Assembly (NCBI GenBank): GCA_944363785.1
Contig: CALVVF010000011.1
Location: 1 to 52,559 of the forward strand
Length of the DNA: 52,559 bases
DNA from: an uncultured Bacilli bacterium
Lineage (GTDB): Bacteria > Bacillota_I > Bacilli_A > RF39 > UBA660
Direction: 5' to 3'
The translations under genes and the position numbers were made by a program. Positions 35,514 through 44,290 of the stretch are shown in pieces (the stretch's first letter is position 1; each line of letters begins with the position of its first letter). The notes beneath the pieces are model-generated. The model did no database searches. It was not told where the DNA came from and worked only from the letters and a program-made list of their open reading frames with translations.

Positions 35514-37475
35514 ATGGAAGAAACGAAAAACAACAAGATGGCCATGACACCTATGAAAAAATTATTCTGGAAAATGGGGCTACCCATGATTATTTCTATG
35601 GCATTACAAGCACTATATAATGTGGTCGATAGTGTCTTTGTTACCAATATGGGAGAAGAAGGAGTAGTAGCCAATCAAGCGTTAACGCTTGCTTTTCCGA
35701 TTCAGATTCTAATGATCGCAATCGGAGTAGGAACTGGTGTTGGTTTAAATGCTTTACTTTCTAGAAGCCTAGGGGAAAAAGAACAAGAGAAAGTAAATAA
35801 AGCAGCTGGTACTGGTATTTTCTTAAGCTTATGTATCTACGTAGTTTTTTTACTATTTGGTCTTTTTGGCTCTGAATGGTTCATTTCCTTATTTGCCCAA
35901 GGAAATAAAGAAGTAATCGCGATGGGAACAACTTACTTAAAAATTTGTTGTTGCTTCTCTTTGGGCTCTATCGGTTACACTGTATATGAAAGATTTTTAC
36001 AATCAACTGGAAAAACTTTACTCTCAACAATTGCCCAAATATCTGGAGCACTTACTAATATTGTCTTAGATTATGTCTTTATTTTTCCTTTGGAAATGGG
36101 AGTATCTGGAGCAGCTTGGGCAACCATAATCGGTCAATTTGTCTCATTAATTCTCGCAATGATATTTCACTATACAAAAAATAAAGAGATTAACGGTAAT
36201 CTGAAATATATAAGAGGAAATAAAAAATTAGTTAAAGAAATTTATAAGATAGGGGCATCAGCTACCTTAATGCAAGCATTACTTGCTGTAATGATGGCAG
36301 GAATGAATGCAATTTTGACAACGGCTAAAGCCGATCCTTCGATCTTAGTTGGTTCCTTTGGTATTTACTATAAGATACAACAAGTAGCCTTATTTTCTGC
36401 TTTTGGTTTATCTAATACAATGATATCCATCTTGTCTTTTAACTACGGAATGAAAGATAAATCAAGAATTGATGATTGTATAAAATATGGAATTATCGAT
36501 ACAGCGATCGTTACCCTAATTTTAACCTTAGTCTTTGAAGTCTTTGCCTATCCGCTAGCGAATTTATTTGGTTTGACCGGCTCAACGACGAAAGAAATTA
36601 TCACGATTTGTACAACGGCTTTAAGAATAGCGAGTATCGGTTACTTATTTATGGGATTTACAGTCATTGTCCAAGGAATTTTACAGTCTTTGGGGTATGC
36701 GATGAAGCCACTAATTCTTTCTTTGTTAAGATTAGTGATCTTTGTATTCCCAATCGCTTATTTATTCACTTTATCAGAAAATGTTTCCACTCTTGTATGG
36801 TGGACTTTCCCAATAGCGGAACTCTTAACAGCATGTATCGCCCTTTTATTTTTAAAACAAGCGTATCATGAAAAAATTGCTGTCATTTCATTACCGAGTA
36901 TAGTATCACCGACTTCTAACCTAATCATTACTATTTCTAGGGAACACGGCACTAACGGTAAGGAAATTGCTAGAAAAGTAGCGAAAGAACTAAAACTAGA
37001 TTTCTACGATAAAGAAGAAATCAAACAGTATGCCTTAACTCATCATCTAACACCAAAAACCAATCATAAAAACGATGATTTATACCGCTATTATCTATCA
37101 TTAGATGCAGAAAAAGAAGCAATAATTAAACAGGCCAAAATCATTAATCAAATTGCCAAGAAAGGTAATTGTATACTCGTTGGTCGAGCCGCTGATTACA
37201 TTTTAAGAGACAATCAAAATGTCATTAAAATCTTTCTTTATGCTCCATTAAAGTATAGAATAGAAAAGATAAAAAGCATATATCAAGATAGTGAACAGGA
37301 TGCCAAAAAACATATCTTAAAGTCTGATCAATCTAGGGCTAACTACTACGAAGTAATTGCCAATCGTACTTGGGGAGATAGAAACAATTATGATCTTTGC
37401 TTAAATTGTGAAATCGGTAATGAAGAAATCACCAAGATCATTTGCGAATATATCAGAATAAGAAACAAGAAATAA
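35514..37475 (+). CDS. MATE efflux transporter fused to a cytidylate kinase-like domain
   Basis: A 653-residue fusion. Residues about 10-455 are a MATE-family multidrug/cation antiporter with twelve hydrophobic segments (MKKLFWKMGLPMIISMALQALYNVVDSVFV at the start). Residues about 465-653 resemble the cytidylate-kinase-2 family: ITISREHGTNGKEIA with a P-loop-like GTNGKE (479-484), GRAADYIL, and a lid/NMP region with VKIFLYAP and YRIEKI. The ligand may be a nucleotide sensed to gate or modify transport; this is inference. It is monocistronic behind a hairpin leader. Confidence 0.88.
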   Translation: MEETKNNKMAMTPMKKLFWKMGLPMIISMALQALYNVVDSVFVTNMGEEGVVANQALTLAFPIQILMIAIGVGTGVGLNALLSRSLGEKEQEKVNKAAGTGIFLSLCIYVVFLLFGLFGSEWFISLFAQGNKEVIAMGTTYLKICCCFSLGSIGYTVYERFLQSTGKTLLSTIAQISGALTNIVLDYVFIFPLEMGVSGAAWATIIGQFVSLILAMIFHYTKNKEINGNLKYIRGNKKLVKEIYKIGASATLMQALLAVMMAGMNAILTTAKADPSILVGSFGIYYKIQQVALFSAFGLSNTMISILSFNYGMKDKSRIDDCIKYGIIDTAIVTLILTLVFEVFAYPLANLFGLTGSTTKEIITICTTALRIASIGYLFMGFTVIVQGILQSLGYAMKPLILSLLRLVIFVFPIAYLFTLSENVSTLVWWTFPIAELLTACIALLFLKQAYHEKIAVISLPSIVSPTSNLIITISREHGTNGKEIARKVAKELKLDFYDKEEIKQYALTHHLTPKTNHKNDDLYRYYLSLDAEKEAIIKQAKIINQIAKKGNCILVGRAADYILRDNQNVIKIFLYAPLKYRIEKIKSIYQDSEQDAKKHILKSDQSRANYYEVIANRTWGDRNNYDLCLNCEIGNEEITKIICEYIRIRNKK

Positions 37476-37554
37476 TCCCTTTCGCTATTTATAGTATTTT
37501 TCTGATAAATATGTTATTCTTATAGTGAAAAACATGTTAAGGGTGAGAAAAAAG

Positions 37555-38251
37555 ATGACATTATTAGATTTAACGAAAGAATACGATAAATTACAGAAAA
37601 AATATGGAGCGAAGGAATTAGATTCGATTTATTTTGGCGGATGCAGTAAAAATCCTGATATTTGTTTTGTATTCATGAATCCAACGGGTAGAAATATTGC
37701 CTCTAAAAAATCGTGGCATGGGTTAAAAACACCTTGGATTGGAACGAAGAACGTTTGGGATTTGTTTTATGCTTTAGATTTAGTCGATGAAGAAATTTAT
37801 CAAAAAAATAAGGACACTAAAGGGGAGTGAATGGACGGAAGAGTTTGCGATAGAAGTGTATCAAGATGTGGAAAAACATAAGTATTTTATCACCAATCTA
37901 GCTAAATGCACCCAAGTCGATGCGAGAGAGTTACCAGACGAAGTCTTTAAACAATATCTTCATTTATTAGAAAAAGAAATTTCCCTTATTAATCCTAAAG
38001 TAATTATTTTGTTTGGAAATCAAGTAAGCTCTATCGTTTTAAATGAAAAAATATCTGTATCCCAAGTGAGAAGACAATGTCTCACCAAAGAAATCAATAA
38101 CCAAGTCCATAAGTTTTACTCAGTCTACTATCCGATTGGAAATGGTCGGTTCAATATCGATAAGGCAATCGAAGATATCAAGTATATAATGAAAGAGGAA
38201 CAGATAACGAAGATAAGAGAAAAAGAACAGATAGATGAGAAAGTAAAATAA
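37555..38251 (+). pseudogene. Uracil-DNA glycosylase superfamily protein, frameshifted
   Basis: Two frames, 37555-37830 and about 37809-38251, are joined by removing one A from A7 at 37802-37808, giving 231 residues. FVFMNPTGRNIASKKSWHG occupies the place of the first UDG motif, KYFITNLAKCTQVD the middle one, and VIILFGNQVSSIV the usual beta strand. The last motif is YYPIGNGRF instead of HPS. It is therefore a divergent member whose base specificity cannot be read. ATG 37555 follows AAGGGTGAG. The rest of the gene is intact, so the lesion is recent or a read error. Confidence 0.75.
37802..37808 (+). other. A7 homopolymer frameshift site
   Basis: Seven A where six would keep the glycosylase-like gene in one frame (EEIYQK then IRTLKGSEW). 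Confidence 0.8.
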
Positions 38252-38252
38252 A

Positions 38253-38279
38253 AAAATAGGAAGCTTTTCTTCCTATTTT
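38253..38279. terminator. Bidirectional terminator
   Basis: AAAATAGGAAG pairs with CTTCCTATTTT between two convergent genes. Confidence 0.85.
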
Positions 38280-38837
38280 CTAGTCTATCTTTTTAATGAT
38301 TCGACAAGGATTACCCACCGCAACAACATTATCTGGGATATCTTTGGTAACGACACTTCCTGCCCCAATCACCACATTATTACCAATGGTAACTCCGGCT
38401 AGAATGACAACATTTCCTCCGATCCAAACATCATTTCCAATTTTTATCGGTAAATCTACTTCTATCTGTTTCCTGCGCTTTTCTTTATCCAAGGGATGAT
38501 TAGGAGTAAATAAAGAAACATTAGGTCCCATCATTACATAATCACCAATTGTTACTTGATTACCATCTAAGATACAAAGATTATAATTCGCAAAAAAATT
38601 ATCTCCAATTACGACATTATAGCCATAATCACAGTGTAGGGGAGCCTCAATCGTACAAGAATTTCCTACTTTCTTAAATAAAGTATGAATAATTTCTTCT
38701 TTTGTTTCTTTATTTTGACATCGATTAAATTGTTCCACTAATTCTTGAGCATGCTCTCTATCTTGTAATAGTTCTTTATCCATACAACAAAACTCTAAAC
38801 CCGCTAACATTTTTTCTTTCTCACTCAAAGCCCTCAT
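38280..38837 (-). CDS. Sugar O-acetyltransferase (maltose/galactoside acetyltransferase family)
   Basis: A 185-residue left-handed beta-helix enzyme. An N-terminal helical cap ([22 protein letters not shown]) is followed by hexapeptide repeats ([54 protein letters not shown]). The catalytic His lies in LFTPNHPLD. It uses acetyl-CoA to acetylate sugars, with detoxification the usual proposal. Monocistronic, on the strand opposite its neighbours. Confidence 0.93.
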   Translation of the reverse strand: MRALSEKEKMLAGLEFCCMDKELLQDREHAQELVEQFNRCQNKETKEEIIHTLFKKVGNSCTIEAPLHCDYGYNVVIGDNFFANYNLCILDGNQVTIGDYVMMGPNVSLFTPNHPLDKEKRRKQIEVDLPIKIGNDVWIGGNVVILAGVTIGNNVVIGAGSVVTKDIPDNVVAVGNPCRIIKKID

Positions 38838-38907
38838 TCCTTTCTATTTAGCTACCTCATTATAACACACTCTCAAAGGGAAAGAAAAGATACGCTCCGA
38901 ATTTCCT

Positions 38908-38929
38908 TTTTAATCTTCATTTAATCTTA
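38908..38929 (+). promoter_or_regulatory. Direct-repeat binding site before the response regulator
   Basis: TTTTAATCTTC (38908-38918) and ATTTAATCTTA (38919-38929) are 11-bp-phased direct repeats, typical of OmpR-family sites. A -10-like TAAACT follows at 38936-38941. The same arrangement recurs at 40938-40959. Confidence 0.65.
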
Positions 38930-38962
38930 ACTAGTTAAACTAATTGAAATGGTGGTGAAAAT

Positions 38963-39661
38963 ATGCGAATATTAATTATCGAAGATGAGTATAACTTAGC
39001 GGATATTATCGCAAACAGATTAAAAAAAGAAAAATTTACTGTAGATATTTCTACAAATGGTAAAGATGGTTTATATAATGCATTAACGAATATCTACAAT
39101 TTGATTATCTTAGATATCATGTTACCTTATATAGATGGATTTCAAATACTAAAAGAAATCAGAGATAATCATATCAGTGCTAAAGTCATTATGCTGACAG
39201 CGAAAAGTGAGTTAGAAGACAAATTAAATGGTTTTCAATATGGAGCAGATGACTATTTAACTAAACCTTTCCATATTGAAGAATTAGTGGCTAGAGTCAA
39301 TGTACAATTAAGAAAAGATAGTGATCAAAAGATAAAAGACTATATTGAAGCTTACGATATCCGTTTAAATATTAAAACTTCTACGTTATCTTGTATTCCA
39401 ACAATGGAATCAATCGATGTTGGCTGTAAAGAGTTTCTAATCTTAGAGTACTTGATTCAAAATCAAAATATGATTATTTCTAGAGAACAAATCTACGATA
39501 AAGTCTGGGGAATAGACAACAACAGTGAGTCCAATAATCTAGAAGCCTATTTATCTTTTATTCGTAAAAAATTAAAAATAATCGGTTCCAAGACAAATAT
39601 TAAAGCCATACGAGGACTTGGTTATAAATTAGAGGGTAATCATGAAGAAATTAAAAAGTAA
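38963..39661 (+). CDS. OmpR-family response regulator
   Basis: A 232-residue two-component regulator. The receiver domain (1-120) has the acidic pocket IIEDE, phospho-acceptor D51 in LIILDIMLP, Thr/Lys in MLTAK and LTKPF. A winged-helix DNA-binding domain follows (about 135-228; LEAYLSFIRKKLK, AIRGLGYKL). It starts at ATG 38963 after GGTGGTGAAA. Its end overlaps the histidine kinase by 20 nt. It likely activates itself and the ABC exporter through the phased repeats. Confidence 0.95.
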   Translation: MRILIIEDEYNLADIIANRLKKEKFTVDISTNGKDGLYNALTNIYNLIILDIMLPYIDGFQILKEIRDNHISAKVIMLTAKSELEDKLNGFQYGADDYLTKPFHIEELVARVNVQLRKDSDQKIKDYIEAYDIRLNIKTSTLSCIPTMESIDVGCKEFLILEYLIQNQNMIISREQIYDKVWGIDNNSESNNLEAYLSFIRKKLKIIGSKTNIKAIRGLGYKLEGNHEEIKK

Positions 39662-40922
39662 ATTATTTTGGACCATCTTTGTGATTTTGTCCTTATTCGT
39701 GGCAACTCTGTTAACGATTTTTAACTATCAAGATTATCATCGTTCTAAAGCAGTGATTGAACAGAATTTAATGAGAATGAATAATGAACGAAATCATTTA
39801 CCACTAAGATCACCAGATGATGTGGCCGGTGAAGTAGAGGAAGAAAATAATAACAGTAGTCCACCAACTAATTTAGAAGAACAAGCTCCCCCAGACGAAG
39901 AAGTTAGACGATTTATGGATGCGACTATTTATACCGTTTTACTAGATGAAAATAATGAAATTATCGATCTGATTAGCCATACAGAAGATGGAAAGGTAGA
40001 AGAGAATATCAAAGAAGTAGCGACCAATATTATCGAAGATAATGCTGAAGATACGATCCATATTGGAAATTTATATACAACGAGATATTCTTATCATTAT
40101 CAACCAAATACCCAAATTACGATTATCGATAACGGGGAAGTCAATCATCGTTTAATGAATTCTTTACAACTTTCTATTCTTTTATTCGTATTATTAGAAA
40201 TTGTTATTTTAATTATTTCTCAAATATTATCTGCTTGGATGATTAAACCAGTCAAGATGACTTTTGATAAACAGAAACAATTTATCGCAGATGCCTCGCA
40301 TGAATTAAAGACACCACTCGCGATTATTATGGCTAGTGCCGAGAGTATTCAAGTGGAAGAAAAAGAACAAAAGTGGTTAAATAATATCAAAAGTGAATCA
40401 GAAAGAATGAATAAGTTAATCAGCAGTCTATTAGATCTTGCCAAAATTGAAAATGAAATAACCACTAAACCTAAAGAAGCAGCGAACTTATCTAAGTTAG
40501 TAGAAATGTCAATTCTTTCGTTTGAAAGTTTAGCTTATGAAAAAGAAGTGGAACTAACGTATGAAATCGAAAAAGGACTTACGATTCAGTGTAATGGCGA
40601 AGAAATCAAAGAGTTAATGAATATTCTTTTAGATAATGCGATAAAACATAGTACGAAGAAAGGAAAAATCAACGTAGAGTTAAAATCGGATAAAAATCAT
40701 ATTATGTTGAAAGTAACCAATAAAGGAAATCCTATCCCACCTGGGGAAGAAGAAAAGATATTCGAACGCTTCTATCGAGTAGATAAAGCCAGAAACCGAA
40801 AAGAAAATAGATACGGGCTAGGTCTTGCGATTGCGAAGGGAATCGTCGACAATCACCATGGAAAGATTAGTGCTAGTTCGAAAGAAGAATATACAACATT
40901 TACAGTTATGTTAAAAAAATAA
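39642..40922 (+). CDS. Sensor histidine kinase
   Basis: A 426-residue membrane kinase. One N-terminal helix (about 8-28), an extracytoplasmic sensor (about 30-175) with a Pro/Glu/Asn-rich segment, and a second helix (about 178-202). HisKA carries phospho-acceptor H220 in DASHELKTP. The ATP-binding domain has LLDNAIKHS (N box), IFERFYRVDK (F box) and RYGLGLAIAKGIV (G2). Translationally coupled to the regulator by overlap. The signal is unknown; the adjacent exporter suggests a peptide or antibiotic. Confidence 0.95.
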   Translation: MKKLKSKLFWTIFVILSLFVATLLTIFNYQDYHRSKAVIEQNLMRMNNERNHLPLRSPDDVAGEVEEENNNSSPPTNLEEQAPPDEEVRRFMDATIYTVLLDENNEIIDLISHTEDGKVEENIKEVATNIIEDNAEDTIHIGNLYTTRYSYHYQPNTQITIIDNGEVNHRLMNSLQLSILLFVLLEIVILIISQILSAWMIKPVKMTFDKQKQFIADASHELKTPLAIIMASAESIQVEEKEQKWLNNIKSESERMNKLISSLLDLAKIENEITTKPKEAANLSKLVEMSILSFESLAYEKEVELTYEIEKGLTIQCNGEEIKELMNILLDNAIKHSTKKGKINVELKSDKNHIMLKVTNKGNPIPPGEEEKIFERFYRVDKARNRKENRYGLGLAIAKGIVDNHHGKISASSKEEYTTFTVMLKK

Positions 40923-40960
40923 GAACATTAATTTCATTTTTAATGTTCTTTTAATATTTT
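40921..40960 (+). terminator. Hairpin between the kinase and ABC genes
   Basis: AAGAACATTA and TAATGTTCTT form a perfect 10-bp stem with a weak T-rich tail, overlapping the kinase stop. It may partly end transcription so that the ABC genes depend on their own promoter. Confidence 0.6.
40938..40959 (+). promoter_or_regulatory. Direct-repeat binding site before the ABC permease
   Basis: TTTTAATGTTC (40938-40948) and TTTTAATATTT (40949-40959) repeat the 11-bp pattern found before the response regulator gene. A -10-like GATAAC follows at 40972. Confidence 0.6.
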
Positions 40961-41001
40961 CAAAATAAAATGATAACGTACCAAAAAAGAAGGAGGATAA
41001 T

Positions 41002-42504
41002 ATGTATATTGTAAAGAATGCATTAATATCGATTATAAGAAATAAAGGGCGAAATCTTTTAATCGGAATAATTATTGTTGTGATTGCTTGTAGTACGACA
41101 ATAACACTAGCGATAAGATCATCAGCTAAATCTTTGATTAACTCTTATGAAAATAGCTACGATGTTGAAGCAACGATTGGGATTAATCGAGAAAATATGA
41201 AAGAGGTAATGCGCCCAAACGGAGAAGGTAGTGAAGAACCACCAGAAAAACCGGAAGAGTCTACCTCTATGAATATGACGGATATCTTTCGCGATGCGAG
41301 TAATCTAACCATCAGTGATATTGAAAACTATGGAGATAGTGAATATGTTAAAGATTATTATTATCAAGTGAGTATAGGGGTAAACTCTTCTACAATTACC
41401 GCAGCTAGTATGGAAAGTGAAAATTTTGATGAGGAAAATACTTTTGGCGGACGGCCAAATGGTGGAAGAAGAGGAGATTTCCAAAATATTTCAGCTAGTG
41501 ATTTTACCCTAATTGGTTATTCTTCTTTATCCGCAATGGAAGAGTTTGTAAGTGGAAAATACAAAATTAGCGAAGGAGAAATCTCTTCTGATTTAGAAAG
41601 CACCAGCTGTATCATCAACTCAGAACTCGCTACGTTAAACGATATCGAAGTAGGCGATGAAATTACGGTAGTTGATCCAGATAATGAAGAAAATACTTTA
41701 ACGCTAACTGTAACAGGAATTTTTGAAGAAGTAAGTGATACCGATAATCAAATGGGAATGTTCACCTCTTCGATCAATACCATCATCACAAATGTAGAAG
41801 TGACCAGTATGCTTCAAGAAAAGAATGAAGAAATGAATAGCTCTCTAACCCCAACTTTTATCCTAACGGATAAATCAGTAATTGATGATTTTGAAGAAGA
41901 ATTGAAAGAAAAAGGATTAAACGAATACTTGAGTGTATCTACTAATTTAGATGAAATCGAAGGAGCGACAGAAACGATTTCTAATGTGAATACCTTCGCT
42001 ACTACCTTTTTAGTGATTACGCTTATTATTGGTGGCGTTGTTTTATTCGTCATTAATATGATCAATATTCGAGAAAGAAAATACGAAATAGGTGTCTATC
42101 GAACAATAGGCATGAAAAAGAGTACACTTACTTTACAATTCATCTTAGAACTATTCATTGTCTCTTTTGTAGCCTTAATGATTGGAGCTGGATTCGGTGC
42201 GGTTAGTAGTGTTCCAGTATCAAACTATTTACTAGAAAATGAAATAGAAAGTAGTAGTGAAAAGATAGAAAATATTAATCAGAATTTTGGTGGTAAACCA
42301 GACGTAGGAGGAGACAGAGGATTTGAGAAAGTAAATGGTGTAGCGACTGTTCAGGCCTTTGACTCTATCGATGCGGCAGTAAACGTAAAGGTATTACTTC
42401 AACTTCTAGCGATAGGAATTGGCCTTACGTTAGTTAGTTCTCTTGCAGCAATGATTAGTATTCAAAAATTTTCCCCACTTACTATTTTAAAGGAGCGAAG
42501 TTAA
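41002..42504 (+). CDS. FtsX/MacB-type ABC transporter permease
   Basis: A 500-residue permease. One N-terminal helix (about 15-36) is followed by a large extracytoplasmic domain (about 37-325) containing a Pro/Glu-rich stretch and Gly/Arg-rich GGRPNGGRRGD. Three C-terminal helices follow (about 330-355, 382-405, 460-485), with the FtsX motif INIRERKYEIGVYRTIGMKKSTL. This is the MacB/LolE topology. It probably exports or senses peptides or antibiotics with the next ATPase. The SD is GGAGGAT. Its stop overlaps the ATPase start. Confidence 0.9.
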   Translation: MYIVKNALISIIRNKGRNLLIGIIIVVIACSTTITLAIRSSAKSLINSYENSYDVEATIGINRENMKEVMRPNGEGSEEPPEKPEESTSMNMTDIFRDASNLTISDIENYGDSEYVKDYYYQVSIGVNSSTITAASMESENFDEENTFGGRPNGGRRGDFQNISASDFTLIGYSSLSAMEEFVSGKYKISEGEISSDLESTSCIINSELATLNDIEVGDEITVVDPDNEENTLTLTVTGIFEEVSDTDNQMGMFTSSINTIITNVEVTSMLQEKNEEMNSSLTPTFILTDKSVIDDFEEELKEKGLNEYLSVSTNLDEIEGATETISNVNTFATTFLVITLIIGGVVLFVINMINIRERKYEIGVYRTIGMKKSTLTLQFILELFIVSFVALMIGAGFGAVSSVPVSNYLLENEIESSSEKIENINQNFGGKPDVGGDRGFEKVNGVATVQAFDSIDAAVNVKVLLQLLAIGIGLTLVSSLAAMISIQKFSPLTILKERS

Positions 42505-43208
42505 TGAAAACAGAGAAAGAAAATAAAGAAATCTTAACACTAGAAAATGTCAGTTATCGATATAGCGATGCCGATAAAAATGATTATGTATTACGAAATA
42601 TCAATTATAGCTTTGAATTAGGAAAGATCTATGCTATTAAAGGAAAAAGTGGTAGTGGAAAAACAACTTTACTTTCTTTGATTAGTGGCTTAGAAACCAA
42701 ATATGAGGGTAATATTGAATATAATGGAAAAAGCTTAAAAAAGATGGATTTAGATTTATATCGGAATACTTATATCGGAATTGTCTTTCAAAGTTATAAT
42801 TTACTCCCTCACTTAACAGCTAGTGAAAATATTATTCTATCAATGGAAATCAGTAAAGTAAAAGTAAAGGACAAGAAAAAGAAAGCATTAGAGCTAATGA
42901 AAAAGGTGGGGCTTAGTGAATGTTTTGAACATCGTCGAGTGTTAAAATTATCCGGAGGAGAGCAACAACGAATCGCGATCGCAAGAAGTATGTCTTATCA
43001 TCCACTTGTGTTACTTGCCGATGAACCGACTGGAAACTTGGACAAAGAAACCGAAGATGAGATTCTAAACATATTCAAAGAACTTGCACACAAAGAAAAC
43101 AAGTGTGTCATTATTGTTACTCATTCAAAAAATGTTTGTGATAATGCGGATGTGGTTTATGAATTAAAGAAAAATAAAATAGAAAAACATGAATTGTCGG
43201 AAAAGTAG
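42504..43208 (+). CDS. MacB/LolD-like ABC transporter ATP-binding protein
   Basis: A 234-residue ABC ATPase: Walker A GKSGSGKTT, Q-loop VFQSYNLLPHLTASEN, signature LSGGEQQRIAIARS, Walker B LLADEPTGNLD and switch His in VTHS. It is the LolD/MacB class that powers FtsX-type permeases by mechanotransmission. Its start overlaps the permease stop. It completes a module of regulator, kinase, permease and ATPase. Confidence 0.95.
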   Translation: MKTEKENKEILTLENVSYRYSDADKNDYVLRNINYSFELGKIYAIKGKSGSGKTTLLSLISGLETKYEGNIEYNGKSLKKMDLDLYRNTYIGIVFQSYNLLPHLTASENIILSMEISKVKVKDKKKKALELMKKVGLSECFEHRRVLKLSGGEQQRIAIARSMSYHPLVLLADEPTGNLDKETEDEILNIFKELAHKENKCVIIVTHSKNVCDNADVVYELKKNKIEKHELSEK

Positions 43209-43234
43209 GAAACAAAGTCTTTCTTACTTTTTAA
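43201..43234 (+). terminator. Terminator of the ABC module
   Basis: AAAAGTAGGAAA pairs with TTTCTTACTTTT (one G-U) around a 7-nt loop. The ATPase stop codon lies inside the stem. Confidence 0.7.
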
Positions 43235-43275
43235 TTTTAAAAAAATAAAATTATGTAAAAAAGGAAAAACTATAG

Positions 43276-43281
43276 TATACT
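43276..43281 (+). promoter_or_regulatory. -10 element of the ASCH fusion gene
   Basis: TATACT at 43276-43281, about 45 bp before the start codon; the -35 region is poor. Confidence 0.45.
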
Positions 43282-43325
43282 GGATAGAGAAAACAACAAA
43301 ATAATGACAAGAGGGGAAGAGAAAG

Positions 43326-44231
43326 ATGAAAGTACTTAGTTTAACCGAACCATATGCTACTTTGATTAAAGAAGGATACAAAAAAACAGAAACGAGAAGT
43401 TGGAAAACAAACTACAGAGGAGAAATCTATATACATGCTAGTAAAACCAAGATCCCGAAAGCTACTTTAGAAAATCAAAAATTAATGAGTCTTTGCGCAA
43501 ATCATCCACTTAATTTTGGGAAGATCATTTGTAAAGCGGAATTAGTAGACTGTATTCCTATGACAAAGGAATATATCTCAGATATGAAACAAAATCATCC
43601 TCAAGAATATCTCTGTGGCGATTATCAAGAGGGAAGATATGGTTTTGTGTTAGAGAATATTGTGCCTGTAGAAAATCCAATTGAAGTAAAGGGACAACTG
43701 GGAATTTGGGAGTATTATACGGAAGAAGAAATCATGAAAGTCATGTCTCAAATCGAGTATGGTTGGGTCGATAAGAATAAGAACCCCCATAAAGAATTGG
43801 GAGAAGATTTTGAAGAGAACTATCAACTACAAAGCCCTAAAGAATTACTGAAAAGTAAACTTGGGGTTTGTTATGATCAGGTAGAATTAGAACGTTACTA
43901 CTTTAGTAGTCATAGTGAGAAAGTAACGACGTATTGTATTATGTACGAAGCCCCTGACCATCATAAAACTAGGACGCACACATTCCTAACTTATGAAAAA
44001 GAAGGAAAGTATTATTGGTTTGAACATGCTTGGGAAAAATTTCAGGGAATTCATGAATACACTAGTTTGATGGATCTATTTCTCGATGTGAAAGAAAAAT
44101 TTATTCTTGATCAAGTAAAAGAAGAAGTAGAAGAGAATACCATTTACTTTTTTGAGTATCAAAAACCTAATTGGCACTTATCTGCCCAAGAATTCTTTAA
44201 TCATATCATTAGCGGAAAAGCTTGTTTATAA
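43326..44231 (+). CDS. ASCH-domain protein fused to a transglutaminase-like domain
   Basis: A 301-residue two-domain protein. Residues 1-130 are an ASCH domain (LSLTEPYATLIKEGYKKTETRSW, YRGEIYIHASKT), the fold of nucleobase/RNA-binding proteins and of N4-acetylcytidine amidohydrolase. Residues about 135-300 look transglutaminase-like: C182 in KLGVCYDQVELERYYF, H234 in FEHAWEKFQGIHEY, and an Asp in LMDLFLDV. The second domain could be a cysteine protease/amidase or a pseudo-enzyme. The pairing suggests action on a modified nucleoside or protein-nucleic acid link, but the function is not known. Monocistronic; SD AGAGGGGA. Confidence 0.75.
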   Translation: MKVLSLTEPYATLIKEGYKKTETRSWKTNYRGEIYIHASKTKIPKATLENQKLMSLCANHPLNFGKIICKAELVDCIPMTKEYISDMKQNHPQEYLCGDYQEGRYGFVLENIVPVENPIEVKGQLGIWEYYTEEEIMKVMSQIEYGWVDKNKNPHKELGEDFEENYQLQSPKELLKSKLGVCYDQVELERYYFSSHSEKVTTYCIMYEAPDHHKTRTHTFLTYEKEGKYYWFEHAWEKFQGIHEYTSLMDLFLDVKEKFILDQVKEEVEENTIYFFEYQKPNWHLSAQEFFNHIISGKACL

Positions 44232-44260
44232 AGAAATTTGACTAAGCTTTTTCTTTTTTT
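44217..44260 (+). terminator. Terminator after the ASCH fusion gene
   Basis: AAAAGCTT (44217-44224) and AAGCTTTT (44244-44251) pair across a 19-nt loop with a T-rich tail. The next gene's -35 box lies in the loop/stem. Confidence 0.6.
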
Positions 44261-44267
44261 GTATAAT
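44238..44267 (+). promoter_or_regulatory. Promoter of the metallopeptidase gene
   Basis: TTGACT (44238-44243), 18-bp spacer, TATAAT (44262-44267). It is embedded in the preceding terminator, so the hairpin and the promoter share DNA. Confidence 0.75.
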
Positions 44268-44290
44268 AAGTCCCGAAATGAGGGAAAAAC

